Positions 46,605-55,149 of a stretch of DNA of 64,000 nt are shown here, piece by piece. This stretch comes from Lachnospiraceae bacterium. GTDB lineage: Bacteria; Bacillota; Clostridia; Lachnospirales; Lachnospiraceae. The DNA lies in NCBI GenBank assembly GCA_022791575.1, contig JAAVZI010000060.1, forward strand, positions 1 through 64,000, read 5' to 3'. The position numbers were made by a program, and so were the translations under genes. Every line of letters starts with the position of its first letter. The stretch's first letter is position 1. The notes beneath the pieces were generated by a model, which saw nothing but the letters and a program-made list of their open reading frames with translations, was not told the DNA's origin and made no database searches.

Positions 46605-48539
46605 ATGCAAAAAACATTTCTATTTCCACATAACCCCAGATATTTCTGCCTGTTCTTCATCGTTCTCCTGCTATATGGTTTACCAACTGCCCAGATCGTC
46701 CATGCCGCTGATGCTACATTGCAGAACGCTGACACTCTTTACCACGATATTTCTTATGAAGAAGAACTGGCAGAAGCGGTATCCGTCCTGAATCTGGGAG
46801 ATCTTTCACAGGTCACTTCCAATTTGGTACTTCCACATTCCTATGGAATTCATGTAAACATTTCCTGGAAAAGCAGCAACGAGAAAGTCATTGATACCAA
46901 TGGAAAAGTAATCACTCCTGTCGATGAAGATAAAGATATCATTTTGACTGCTGAATTAAGCAGCACCAAAATAAACCAGACAGAAAAAAAGGAATTCGAA
47001 GTCCACGTGCCCAAAGCCTCTGCGGAAGATATACTGGAACAAGATGCCAAAACTGCCCAAGAATACATAGATTATATGATTAACAATGGCTATGTCCTGC
47101 CTGATTCCAAAGAACTAGGCATCCGCTCGGATATTTCCTGGAAGCTGACAGCCGGAGAGGCACAGTTAAACGGCAATAAAGTCGAAAAAACAAAATCTTC
47201 TGCCGAAAGACAGCCTGTGGAGTTCCGTGCCGACCTAACTTGGGAAGGTGCTAGGAAAAGCATTGAAATTAAAAATATCACTTTATTAGATGAATATGCC
47301 GGATATATCCTCTCCTATTTTGCTGGAAAAAAAGAAAGTAAGGAAATGTATTTAGGTTATAGTTATGATGGCATTCATTGGATGCGTCTAAACAGTGCAG
47401 ATGCGGTCTTGTCTCCTAGAAAGGGGGTACGTCAGATTCGAGATCCATTTATTATGCGTAAAAAAGATGGAAGTTTTGCCGTCTTTGCTACCAATGGATG
47501 GTCCAGTCCTATGATTACTCTATGGGATAGTGAATATCTGGAAACCTTTGAAAATGAACGGCTCTGTAAACTGTCAGAACCCGGAGGCGCTGCTTCAGGC
47601 TACCATACCTGGGCACCGGAATGCAACTATGATCCGATCACTGATCAATATTATATATATTGGTCCGACCCAAGTGCCAACGGCGGTGTTGGACAGATCT
47701 ACTACAACACAACAGCGGACTTTGAAGCCTTCTCTCCGGCCGCGGTTTTTTTCGAAAGAGAATTCTATGTGATTGATGCCAGTATTAAGAAATATAAGGG
47801 CGATTACTATATGATTTATCAGGATGCAACTGGAGAAAGTGATGAAGGAACTGGAGGGCGCAGAGTCTATATGGCAAAGGCAGATTCCCTAAAACCTGGA
47901 ACGTTTTATCCATATTGCGGAGTCTTATCCGAGGGGGTAGCAGAAGGACCATTCCTACTTCAAAACTTTAAGGATCAGAGTTGGTTTGCATACTATGATT
48001 ACTATGCAGAACATAAGTTCGGTTATGCTTCTATTGCGGATATTACGCAAGATGACTGGACTTATCATGGTATCAGCAAAACTATGCCCTGGGAAGAAGT
48101 CCGCCATGGCGGCGCCATCCCAGTTACCCAGAAAGAACTGGATAAAATTCTGGCTGCCTGGGCCAAAGACGATCCAGAATTGATTCATCTTATAGAACCC
48201 AACGAAGTTTCTGCTAAAACCGGAAGCAAGCCTTCCTCCCTGAAACTACCGAAAACGATAAAAGCCCAGTTTAGTGACGGAAATCTAACTGACCTTCCGG
48301 TTACTTGGAATACGAACAACATTTCCCTAGAGGAAGAACAAAGCATTACTATTCAAGGAACGCTGCAGCAGAGCAACTGCCATTATACAAATACAGAATC
48401 GTTGACACCGCAGATTACCATTAAAGTCCGAAGCTCTGGCTTCCCCACCCTAATAGTATCCATGGCAGCTGCAATCATTATGGTTCTGCTTCTTCTGACC
48501 GTTATATTTGGCCATCTGTTTCGCAAAAAGCGCACCTAA
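46605..48539 (+). CDS. membrane-anchored GH43-family glycosidase with Ig-like domains
   Basis: 644 aa exported protein. Signal peptide about 1-36 (FIVLLLYGLPTAQIVHAADA), two bacterial Ig-like units (~40-215), a five-bladed GH43-type propeller (~240-515), another Ig-like unit (~525-610) and a C-terminal transmembrane helix with a basic tail (LIVSMAAAIIMVLLLLTVIF, RKKRT). Catalytic residues are likely in VRQIRDPFIM (Asp), VIDASIKK (Asp) and EGPFLL (Glu). It probably trims arabinoxylan- or arabinan-type side chains at the cell surface. AAGGAG precedes the ATG. It is convergent with an AraC regulator gene. Confidence 0.85.
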   Translation: MQKTFLFPHNPRYFCLFFIVLLLYGLPTAQIVHAADATLQNADTLYHDISYEEELAEAVSVLNLGDLSQVTSNLVLPHSYGIHVNISWKSSNEKVIDTNGKVITPVDEDKDIILTAELSSTKINQTEKKEFEVHVPKASAEDILEQDAKTAQEYIDYMINNGYVLPDSKELGIRSDISWKLTAGEAQLNGNKVEKTKSSAERQPVEFRADLTWEGARKSIEIKNITLLDEYAGYILSYFAGKKESKEMYLGYSYDGIHWMRLNSADAVLSPRKGVRQIRDPFIMRKKDGSFAVFATNGWSSPMITLWDSEYLETFENERLCKLSEPGGAASGYHTWAPECNYDPITDQYYIYWSDPSANGGVGQIYYNTTADFEAFSPAAVFFEREFYVIDASIKKYKGDYYMIYQDATGESDEGTGGRRVYMAKADSLKPGTFYPYCGVLSEGVAEGPFLLQNFKDQSWFAYYDYYAEHKFGYASIADITQDDWTYHGISKTMPWEEVRHGGAIPVTQKELDKILAAWAKDDPELIHLIEPNEVSAKTGSKPSSLKLPKTIKAQFSDGNLTDLPVTWNTNNISLEEEQSITIQGTLQQSNCHYTNTESLTPQITIKVRSSGFPTLIVSMAAAIIMVLLLLTVIFGHLFRKKRT

Positions 48540-48567
48540 TATCAGAATACATGAAACCATTCCTTTT

Positions 48568-48598
48568 ATCCCGGAAATTCTTCTATCATTTCCGGGAT
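48568..48598. terminator. bidirectional terminator between GH43 and AraC genes
   Basis: Perfect 11-bp stem ATCCCGGAAAT (48568-48578) with 48588-48598, loop of 9, then TTCTTTCGTTCTT. It overlaps the end of the AraC gene. Confidence 0.75.
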
Positions 48599-49398
48599 TT
48601 CTTTCGTTCTTCCCGATATTCTCCCGGCGTCATCCGGCAAGATTTCTGGAAATTCCTAAAAAAGGTACGTTTACTCGGAAAGCCGGACAGAGATCGAATC
48701 TCCTGCACAGAATAGGAAGAGGAACGCAGCAGCCTTTTTGCATGGGAAATCCGCAGAGAATTTACATATTCCCAAAAACCGCAGCCAATTTTCTTCGAAA
48801 ACAATCTTGATAAACCAGAAACACTGAAACCCAGCTCCTTTGCAGCAGAAGCAAGAGAACATTTCCCTGTGAAATTCTGGTTAACATAATTCAATACTGT
48901 CTGTATTCCCTCTTCATCTGCCAGAGATTCTGCCGTTTTTCGCTGTAGTGAAAGACGCGGCAGCATATGCGCTGTCAACAAGGATACATAGGCCTTGAAT
49001 AGATAGAGCTCTGGCTGTTCAGTATAAACCTGATAAAACTGTTCCCAGATCCCTGACAAAAAGTCCGGAAGCTGCCCGCTTCTCAATATGGGAATGTCGG
49101 GCTTTTGGTACATCCATTCCATATAAAAGCTTTCCGTATGGGAAGGAAAAAATGATAACAAATAAGCCGTGTAATCTCCTTCGTTTTCCGAGGGATAATA
49201 ATAATGCCGCTGATTGGGAAAGATAACCGCGGCATCATTGGCATGAAGCACATACTTCGTTCCATCAATCAGCATCTGCATTTCTCCCCCAATACAGTAA
49301 GCTACTTCCACCTGCTGATGAAAATGTGCATAAAAGTTAATTTGATCCGCTTTCATTATGCGGTAAGGAACTGGTTCATTCAAATAGGTACTCTGCAT
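48586..49398 (-). CDS. AraC-family transcriptional regulator with cupin sensor domain
   Basis: 270 aa. N-terminal cupin (ADQINFYAHFHQQVEVAYCI) that probably binds a sugar, and a C-terminal pair of helix-turn-helix motifs (SLASAAKELGFSVSGLSRLF and SVQEIRSLSGFPSKRTFFRN). It is convergent with the GH43 gene and the likely activator of it through the direct repeats at 46434-46469. Confidence 0.88.
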   Translation of the reverse strand: MQSTYLNEPVPYRIMKADQINFYAHFHQQVEVAYCIGGEMQMLIDGTKYVLHANDAAVIFPNQRHYYYPSENEGDYTAYLLSFFPSHTESFYMEWMYQKPDIPILRSGQLPDFLSGIWEQFYQVYTEQPELYLFKAYVSLLTAHMLPRLSLQRKTAESLADEEGIQTVLNYVNQNFTGKCSLASAAKELGFSVSGLSRLFSKKIGCGFWEYVNSLRISHAKRLLRSSSYSVQEIRSLSGFPSKRTFFRNFQKSCRMTPGEYREERKKSRK

Positions 49399-49417
49399 AA
49401 AGCCTGTAAGATCCTTT

Positions 49418-50254
49418 CTATTGCCGTTTTCTGAATCTTCTCTTTCGTTCCTTAATCAGCCCATAATGTTTCAAAGCCTGTGTGATGCCGCCATTGTCCA
49501 TTGTCTCTGTCACATAATCCGCTGCTTCCTTCAATTCATCCGGCGCATCTCCCATAGCAATCTTCGTATGTACGGACTCAAACATAGAAATGTCTGCTCT
49601 GTTGTCTGCAATAGCGATTGTATCCTCCTGCGGAATTTCCAACGATTGGCATACTACAGTAATGGCATTGCCTTTCGAGTGTCCAGCCATTACGAACTCG
49701 ATTGATTTTTCTGCAATATCCTCATAGTGCCGGATCGCATCAAATATATGTCCCAAACTCCAGCAGATGAAATCCGGACTGCTGTTATAAAGCCTCTTGG
49801 CACTGATTTTGCAAATATGAAGCTGATCCTCATTCCCCGTAATCGGACGCCATTTCTCACCTAGCTGCTCTGTCATCAAATCCACATACCAGTCATTCTT
49901 TGTAGTATATTCATCCAGATCATAATAGATATGAGATACCCCTTCCATCACCGGCACCATATGACGTTCCCTTAGAAACTCCATAATTTTTCTGGCCTCT
50001 TTAGGTCTGATCTCTGTCTGATATACCGGACAGCCTCCGTACTCAATATAAGCGCCAAAATTGGTAATCATTCCTGTAAAATGCAGCTCTTCTAACTCCT
50101 TGGGAATAAAAGCGCGGCTGCGCCCGGTACACAAAAAAGTCATATGGCCCTGATGATGCAGATTCTGGATCGCCGATGGTACATCTTTGGCAACACCCTT
50201 TTCAATATCCAGAATAGTACCGTCTACATCAAAAAATATACATTTACTATTCAT
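49418..50254 (-). CDS. HAD-superfamily Cof-type phosphatase
   Basis: 278 aa. Motif I FFDVDGTILD with nucleophile Asp, motif II LCTGRS, and motif IV AIADNRADISMFE; the cap domain in between is of the Cof/YbjI type that acts on sugar phosphates, phosphorylated cofactors or FMN. I chose the ATG at 50254 with AGAGGAC upstream; the frame is open to 50338, which overlaps azlD. It is the last gene of the leftward azlCD run. Confidence 0.82.
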   Translation of the reverse strand: MNSKCIFFDVDGTILDIEKGVAKDVPSAIQNLHHQGHMTFLCTGRSRAFIPKELEELHFTGMITNFGAYIEYGGCPVYQTEIRPKEARKIMEFLRERHMVPVMEGVSHIYYDLDEYTTKNDWYVDLMTEQLGEKWRPITGNEDQLHICKISAKRLYNSSPDFICWSLGHIFDAIRHYEDIAEKSIEFVMAGHSKGNAITVVCQSLEIPQEDTIAIADNRADISMFESVHTKIAMGDAPDELKEAADYVTETMDNGGITQALKHYGLIKERKRRFRKRQ

Positions 50255-50289
50255 TATCTGTCCTCTCTTTTGCAAAACCAAACATACGT

Positions 50290-50601
50290 TCATGCAAAGT
50301 ATTTCATTATCCCCTCTGTTATATATACAGCAGCACAAGCTGCCACAGCCACAGTTGTAAGGCTTTTCTCCCGCAGTGCAAATATAATGGCAGACAACAG
50401 GCCAAATGCTGCCGGTATCATATGATCTGCCGCATAGAATACCGCAGGAACCGTCATAGCCGTCAAAACCGCATACGGAATATAGTAAAGAAAGGATCGT
50501 ATCATTCGGTTCTCGATCTTATTCTGTATCATGGCAAACGGAACCGCACGGATCAGATAAGTGGAACCTGCCATTACCAAAAGATACAAATAAAAATCCA
50601 T
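50290..50601 (-). CDS. azlD: AzlD-type branched-chain amino acid exporter subunit
   Basis: 103 aa with four hydrophobic segments (FYLYLLVMAGSTYLIRAVPF, then PYAVLTAMTVPAVFYAAD). Small partner of AzlC. The ATG immediately follows the azlC stop codon, so translation is coupled. Confidence 0.88.
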   Translation of the reverse strand: MDFYLYLLVMAGSTYLIRAVPFAMIQNKIENRMIRSFLYYIPYAVLTAMTVPAVFYAADHMIPAAFGLLSAIIFALREKSLTTVAVAACAAVYITEGIMKYFA

Positions 50602-51306
50602 TTATCCTTCCTCCTCTACCGGAAATAAAACGGCTCCCAATACAGCGGCTGCAATCGCACAGATACTAATAGCCAGTCCACCGGAAATCTGCTTTAATAC
50701 CGGCATATAATAAAACAGACAGCGCAGCACTAGTGCAGAAGCTACCACATAGACCACCGGCCTGGTCCGCTTCATTTCCGGTACGACAATTGCCACAAAC
50801 ATACCATAGATGGCTAGACTTAGGGCACTCATCAACCGCTGGGGCAGTACATTTCCCAGCAGCGCCCCTATCAGTGTACCTGCAGTCCATCCCAGATACG
50901 GCATAACTGCTAGTCCCAGAAAATAAGACCTGGAAACGTGCTCTTTGGCACTGGCCACTGCAAAAATCTCATCTGTCACAAAAAATCCTAACAGCCATCG
51001 ATAGAGTCCCTTAAAACGACTGTCTGTTTTCTGGGATAAAGACAGCGACATAAAGGAATAGCGAATGTTGATGGTCAGCTGAGAGAGCAGCATTTCCAGA
51101 TAATGGCCGGGGGACAGCATAGTACTGATTCCTGCAAACTGCCCTGCCGATGTTACGGTTGTCATAGAAATCAATACCGCCTGCCACCAAGTAAATCCAT
51201 AAGATACCGCCACAATTCCAAAAGTAAATGAAACAGATAGATATCCCAGGCCAATGGGAATGCCTGCCTTTATCCCCTTAATAAACTGATTATTTAAGAA
51301 ATCCAT
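50602..51306 (-). CDS. azlC: AzlC-family branched-chain amino acid exporter subunit
   Basis: 234 aa membrane protein (GYLSVSFTFGIVAVSYGFTW, then SAGQFAGISTMLSPG, GWTAGTLIGALLGNVLP). With AzlD it forms an exporter for branched-chain amino acids or azaleucine. It overlaps the sufB-like gene by 17 bp. The pathway may relate to ilvN and ilvC elsewhere in the window. Confidence 0.9.
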   Translation of the reverse strand: MDFLNNQFIKGIKAGIPIGLGYLSVSFTFGIVAVSYGFTWWQAVLISMTTVTSAGQFAGISTMLSPGHYLEMLLSQLTINIRYSFMSLSLSQKTDSRFKGLYRWLLGFFVTDEIFAVASAKEHVSRSYFLGLAVMPYLGWTAGTLIGALLGNVLPQRLMSALSLAIYGMFVAIVVPEMKRTRPVVYVVASALVLRCLFYYMPVLKQISGGLAISICAIAAAVLGAVLFPVEEEG

Positions 51307-52207
51307 TGATAATCTGCTCTTCCGCCTCCTCTTCTGTCAGACCAAGTGTCATCAGCTTAATAATCTGCTCTCCGGCAATTTTGCCAATGGCTGCTTCGTG
51401 AATCAGGGCTGCATCAATATCATTGGCCTCTAGCTGCGGAACCGCCAGAATCCTGGCCTGATCCATAATAATGGCATCACACTCTGTATGCCCGCTGCAA
51501 GCAGCATTTCCAGTAATCTTAGAATCAAACTTCTGATAAGACTGATCCTTGGCCACAGAACGAGATATCACATCTGCACTGGCTCCCTCTCCATTCAGTT
51601 CTACTTCATAATTGCTGACTGCCTTCTGTTCCCCATGGGTCAGCAGCCGCTCCCTTACAACCAGATTCGCTCCCTGAGCCAGCTCTGCTTTTGTATCGCG
51701 CACAGTAGAATCCACACCTTTAATCTGCACCATTTCCATTTCCATGAAGCTTCCTTCTTCCATATGAACTTCTGTTCCTGGATTTAGAATCCGCTTTCCC
51801 TGGCCATCTCCTGCACCATAATGCTTCTCCACATATTTCACCCTGGCATTACGGCCCACAAAGAACCTGTGAATTCCATCATGTTCCGAGTCCTGGCTGC
51901 CGCAATTATCAATCCCGCAGCCAGCTACAATGACCACATCACTGTCCTCGCCAATATAAAAATCATTATATACCACTTCCTTTAAACCGCTCTGGCTTAA
52001 TACAACTGGTATATGAACACTTTCTTTCTTGGTTCCCGGTTTGATATGAATATCGATGCCGCTGCCATTCTCCTTAGAAATAATATCAATATTCGCCGTT
52101 GTATTCCTGGCTGCCATCTGGCCATTAGCACGGATATTATAAGCCCCTTCCGGCACTTCATGAAGATCCGCCACCTCGGTTAGTATTCTCTTCTGAATTT
52201 CATCCAT
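51290..52207 (-). CDS. SufB/SufD-family Fe-S assembly protein, short form
   Basis: 305 aa, about two thirds the length of SufB, with the beta-helix core recognisable by YNDFYIGEDSDVVIVAGCGI, RNARVKYVEKHYG, ARILAVPQLEANDIDAALIHEAAIG (in parts) and the end LMTLGLTEEEAEEQIINGFL. Together with the adjacent SufC it forms the minimal two-gene arrangement of the ancestral SMS-type system. No sufS, sufU or sufD lies next to it. It overlaps azlC. Confidence 0.82.
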   Translation of the reverse strand: MDEIQKRILTEVADLHEVPEGAYNIRANGQMAARNTTANIDIISKENGSGIDIHIKPGTKKESVHIPVVLSQSGLKEVVYNDFYIGEDSDVVIVAGCGIDNCGSQDSEHDGIHRFFVGRNARVKYVEKHYGAGDGQGKRILNPGTEVHMEEGSFMEMEMVQIKGVDSTVRDTKAELAQGANLVVRERLLTHGEQKAVSNYEVELNGEGASADVISRSVAKDQSYQKFDSKITGNAACSGHTECDAIIMDQARILAVPQLEANDIDAALIHEAAIGKIAGEQIIKLMTLGLTEEEAEEQIINGFLK

Positions 52208-52210
52208 GTT

Positions 52211-52990
52211 CTACGCCCTCCCGCTTTGTTCCGCCGTCCGCAGGGAAGAGGACTTCTGGCTGGAGCAAAATTTATTACAGACATCTACCGCTGAAACTGT
52301 TCCCAATAACTGGGGCAGAATCTCTTCCCTAGTTCCCTGCTTAGCAATTCTGCCGTCAGCAATTACTACAATCTCATCGGCAATATTCAAGATCCGCTCC
52401 TGATGGGAAATAATCATAATAGAACCTTCCCTGTTCTTTGTCTGCATTCGCTCAAATACCTGAATTAGATTCTGAAAGCTCCATAGGTCAATCCCTGCCT
52501 CCGGTTCATCAAAGACCGACAACCGGGTGCCTCTGGCTAGTACCGTAGCAATCTCTATTCGTTTCAGCTCTCCTCCAGACAAACTGGCATTCACTTCTCG
52601 ATTAATATAATCCTTGGCACACAGCCCTACCTCTGACAGATATTCACAGGCATCCGCAGGAGTCAGCCGTTTTCCCGCTGCAATCCGTATCAAATCGAGC
52701 ACTTGAATTCCCTTAAAACGAACCGGCTGCTGAAAAGCAAAACTGATTCCCATATTTGCCCGCTCTGTTATATTTTTATCTGTTATATCTATCCCATCAA
52801 AACAAATCGTTCCGGCTGTAGGCCGCTTGATTCCGGCTATTAACTTGGCCAGCGTAGACTTTCCTCCGCCATTAGGGCCGGTAATTACAACAAATTTATT
52901 ATCCTCAATCGTCAGACTGATATCACATAGGATCTCCTTCTGTCCCTGATCATCTGGAACCTCAAAGGATACATGCTTTAATTCCAGCAT
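52211..52990 (-). CDS. sufC: SufC-type Fe-S assembly ATPase
   Basis: 259 aa ABC-type ATPase without membrane domain. Walker A GPNGGGKSTLAK, Q-loop FAFQQPVRFKGIQ, signature ASLSGGELKRIEIATVLARG, Walker B LSVFDEPEAGIDLW and switch His in IISHQERI. It partners the SufB-like gene 3 bp downstream. The last ~15 residues (KSSSLRTAEQSGRA) come from a 25-bp dispersed repeat, so the C terminus may have been extended by insertion. Confidence 0.88.
   Translation of the reverse strand: MLELKHVSFEVPDDQGQKEILCDISLTIEDNKFVVITGPNGGGKSTLAKLIAGIKRPTAGTICFDGIDITDKNITERANMGISFAFQQPVRFKGIQVLDLIRIAAGKRLTPADACEYLSEVGLCAKDYINREVNASLSGGELKRIEIATVLARGTRLSVFDEPEAGIDLWSFQNLIQVFERMQTKNREGSIMIISHQERILNIADEIVVIADGRIAKQGTREEILPQLLGTVSAVDVCNKFCSSQKSSSLRTAEQSGRA
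52230..52254. repeat. 25-bp dispersed repeat, copy 2
   Basis: Lies inside the 3' end of sufC; 23 of 25 positions match 46119-46143. Confidence 0.5.
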
Positions 52991-53144
52991 TTTGTCACCT
53001 TCTTTTTCTATATTTTATTCACACATTTCCTATTATACTAAAATCCAACTCCTGTGTAAAGTCCCCGCTTTATTCCCGCAGAATGATATCTTAACAAAAT
53101 CTACTTGCCATATTCTGGATTTTCTGTTAAAGTATGAGTATTTC

Positions 53145-53285
53145 TAGGTGATTCATAAGTTGTTTTCAAGGCGACGAGTTTGAACAATGGATACAAAAAT
53201 TCCGCTCAAAACCGTTTTAAATTCGCTACATTTTTGTATCCATTGCTCAAACTCTGATAGTGAAATAAGATTTTGCAAACGACTA
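53145..53285 (-). mobile_element. palindromic TAGG...CCTA element, copy R5
   Basis: 141 bp, stem arms 53176-53200 and 53230-53254 (24 of 25 paired; core AATGGATACAAAAA). The end facing sufC starts TAGGTGATTCATAAGT; sufC is 154 bp away. The stretch 52991-53767 has no gene: it contains copies R5 to R8 and, at 52991-53144, nothing recognised. Confidence 0.75.
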
Positions 53286-53429
53286 TATATTCATAACCAG
53301 ATTTTAGGTAACTCCTATAAAAGCAGAGCGAATCAAGTTCTGACATCAAGGCTCCTCCTCATGTCCAAGCGACGTTTTTATAGAATTTGTCTAAGTCGTC
53401 GCTTTGATTCTGACTTTCGCAATTATCAA
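53277..53429 (+). mobile_element. degenerate palindromic element, copy R6
   Basis: Overlaps the end of R5 and runs to GACTTTCGCAATTATCA. The stem is partly decayed; the loop contains the same insert type as R2 (CAAGTTCTGACATCAAGGC, CTCCTCCTCATGTCC). Confidence 0.6.
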
Positions 53430-53437
53430 TAAGTATT

Positions 53438-53581
53438 TCAGGCATTTTTGAAACTCTCATTTCACTGTCAGTATTTGGACAATGGATACAAAAATGCAGC
53501 GAATCAAAAACGTCTTTGAGCGGAATTTTTGTATCCATTGTTCAAATCCGTCGCATTAAATACGACTTACGCAATTGCCTA
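53438..53581 (+). mobile_element. palindromic TAGG...CCTA element, copy R7
   Basis: 144 bp; left end TCAGGCATTTTTGAAACTC, right end TTACGCAATTGCCTA. Stem arms 53471-53495 and 53525-53549 (core AATGGATACAAAAA). Flanked by similar TAAGTATTT and TAAGCATTT. Confidence 0.75.
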
Positions 53582-53591
53582 CTAAGCATTT

Positions 53592-53733
53592 TAGGCATTG
53601 CGAAACTTAGTATTCATAACCAGATTTTAGGCAAAACATACAAAAACAGAGCGAATTTAAAACGTTTTTGAGCGGCGTTTTTGTATGTTTTGTCTAAAAT
53701 CGTCGCTTTGATTCTGACTTTTGCAATTACCTA
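53592..53733 (+). mobile_element. palindromic TAGG...CCTA element, copy R8
   Basis: 142 bp; stem arms 53624-53647 and 53677-53700 (23 of 24; core AAAACATACAAAAA). Flanked by a perfect 11-bp direct repeat ACTAAGCATTT (53581-53591 and 53734-53744). The right end carries TTGATT (53708-53713), 18 bp, TAACTA (53732-53737) and lies 34 bp before the MATE gene ATG. Confidence 0.8.
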
Positions 53734-53767
53734 ACTAAGCATTTATACGAAAGGAGAACTTGATATT

Positions 53768-55120
53768 ATGAATCAAGATATTTTTGAAAAAGCCCCCATT
53801 CCTCAGGCAGTGGCTGCCATGGCATTGCCTACGATATTAAGCATGCTGGTAACAATCTTCTATAATATGGCGGATACCTTCTTTGTCGGACAGACGGGAG
53901 ATCCGAACCAGGTGGCCGCCGTTTCCCTGACAACCCCTGTATTTCTGCTGCTGATGGCAGTTGGCAATATCTTTGGCATAGGAGGAAGCTCACTGATTTC
54001 CCGGCTATTGGGACAAGGTGAGAAAAAGCGTGTGAAGAACGTCAGTTCTTTCTGCTTCTACGGCGGAATTACTGCCGGACTGGCTATGATGTTTTTGTTT
54101 CTGCTGGGTATGAAACCAATTCTTTCTCTGATTGGCTGCAGCTCCAATACAGAGAAGCTGGCCAGAAGCTATCTGACTTGTATTGCTTTCGGTTCTGTCT
54201 TTGTTGTGCTGTCAACCGCATTTGGAAATATTGTAAGAGGCGAGGGCGCTGCCAAAATCGCCATGGCAGGCATGATGATTGGGACGGTAGTCAATATTGT
54301 ATTAGACCCTATTATGATTTTGGCAATGGATATGGGAGTATCTGGAGCTGCTATTGCTACTGTAATCGGAAATTTATGCTCTGTTTTATTTTACTTATTC
54401 TATTTCTGGAAAGGAAAGACGATTTTGTCTATCTCTTGGAAGGATTTTAAAGCGAAAGAACAGGTATTGACCGGCGTATGCTTCATCGGACTTCCAGCTT
54501 CTATTAATAATGTTCTTATGAGTACCTCGAACATTATTATGAATAATTTTTTGGCCGCCTATGGAGATAACCCAGTTGCTGCTATGGGCGTTGCCATGAA
54601 AGCTAACATGCTGGTAATTCTGCTGCAGATTGGTCTTGGAACCGGTATCCAACCGCTGATTGGCTATAACTATGGATCAGGCAATCTGAAACGTCTGAAG
54701 AAAATTATGCGCTTTGGAATGCTGTGCAATGTAATATTCGGCGTCTGCATTACCATTGTATACTTTATTTTCTCAGAGCCGATTATCCGTATCTTTATTG
54801 ACAATCAGAATGTCATTGATTTTGGTGTGGATATGCTGCGGGCTATTATGCTGTCGGGACCATTTGTAGGAATCCTGTTTGTATTCAACTTTACCTTCCA
54901 AGCCATGGGAAAAGCCCTTCCTTCCCTAATTCTGTCTCTCAGCCGCCAGGGACTGGTATTCTTCCCGGTTTTAATTCTGGCGGACCGCTTGATTGGCCTG
55001 AAAGGGGTTGTATATTCACAGCCGATTGCAGACTTTGTTGCTATTTTTATGGCTTTAGGAATGTTTTTGGTAATTAATAAAGGACTAAATAAACAGAACA
55101 CCAGTGCGGCCGCAAACTGA
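53768..55120 (+). CDS. MATE-family multidrug/Na+ antiporter
   Basis: 450 aa, about twelve transmembrane helices in two pseudo-repeats: FYNMADTFFVGQTGDPNQVAA (in parts) in the first half, and GIQPLIGYNYGSGNLKRLKK in the second. It exports cationic drugs or metabolites using Na+ or H+. AAGGAG lies 8 nt before the ATG. The only sequence upstream is the repeat array, so its promoter must lie in or before the copy R8. Confidence 0.93.
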   Translation: MNQDIFEKAPIPQAVAAMALPTILSMLVTIFYNMADTFFVGQTGDPNQVAAVSLTTPVFLLLMAVGNIFGIGGSSLISRLLGQGEKKRVKNVSSFCFYGGITAGLAMMFLFLLGMKPILSLIGCSSNTEKLARSYLTCIAFGSVFVVLSTAFGNIVRGEGAAKIAMAGMMIGTVVNIVLDPIMILAMDMGVSGAAIATVIGNLCSVLFYLFYFWKGKTILSISWKDFKAKEQVLTGVCFIGLPASINNVLMSTSNIIMNNFLAAYGDNPVAAMGVAMKANMLVILLQIGLGTGIQPLIGYNYGSGNLKRLKKIMRFGMLCNVIFGVCITIVYFIFSEPIIRIFIDNQNVIDFGVDMLRAIMLSGPFVGILFVFNFTFQAMGKALPSLILSLSRQGLVFFPVLILADRLIGLKGVVYSQPIADFVAIFMALGMFLVINKGLNKQNTSAAAN

Positions 55121-55131
55121 TGTTCTGTATA

Positions 55132-55149
55132 AAAGGCTGGTCAGCCTTT
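55132..55149. terminator. terminator at the end of the MATE gene
   Basis: AAAGGCT (55132-55138) with AGCCTTT (55143-55149), followed by CTTCCTTTGTTT; it overlaps the 3' end of the vWA gene, so it can serve both strands. Confidence 0.6.

Noticed and set aside
53187-53432. 81-codon ORF inside the repeat array
   Set aside because: It is formed by the repeats R5 and R6 and has no start signal.
53145-53733. Repeat array as a CRISPR locus
   Set aside because: Units are about 140 bp, palindromic, in alternating orientation, without unique spacers, and no cas gene is near.
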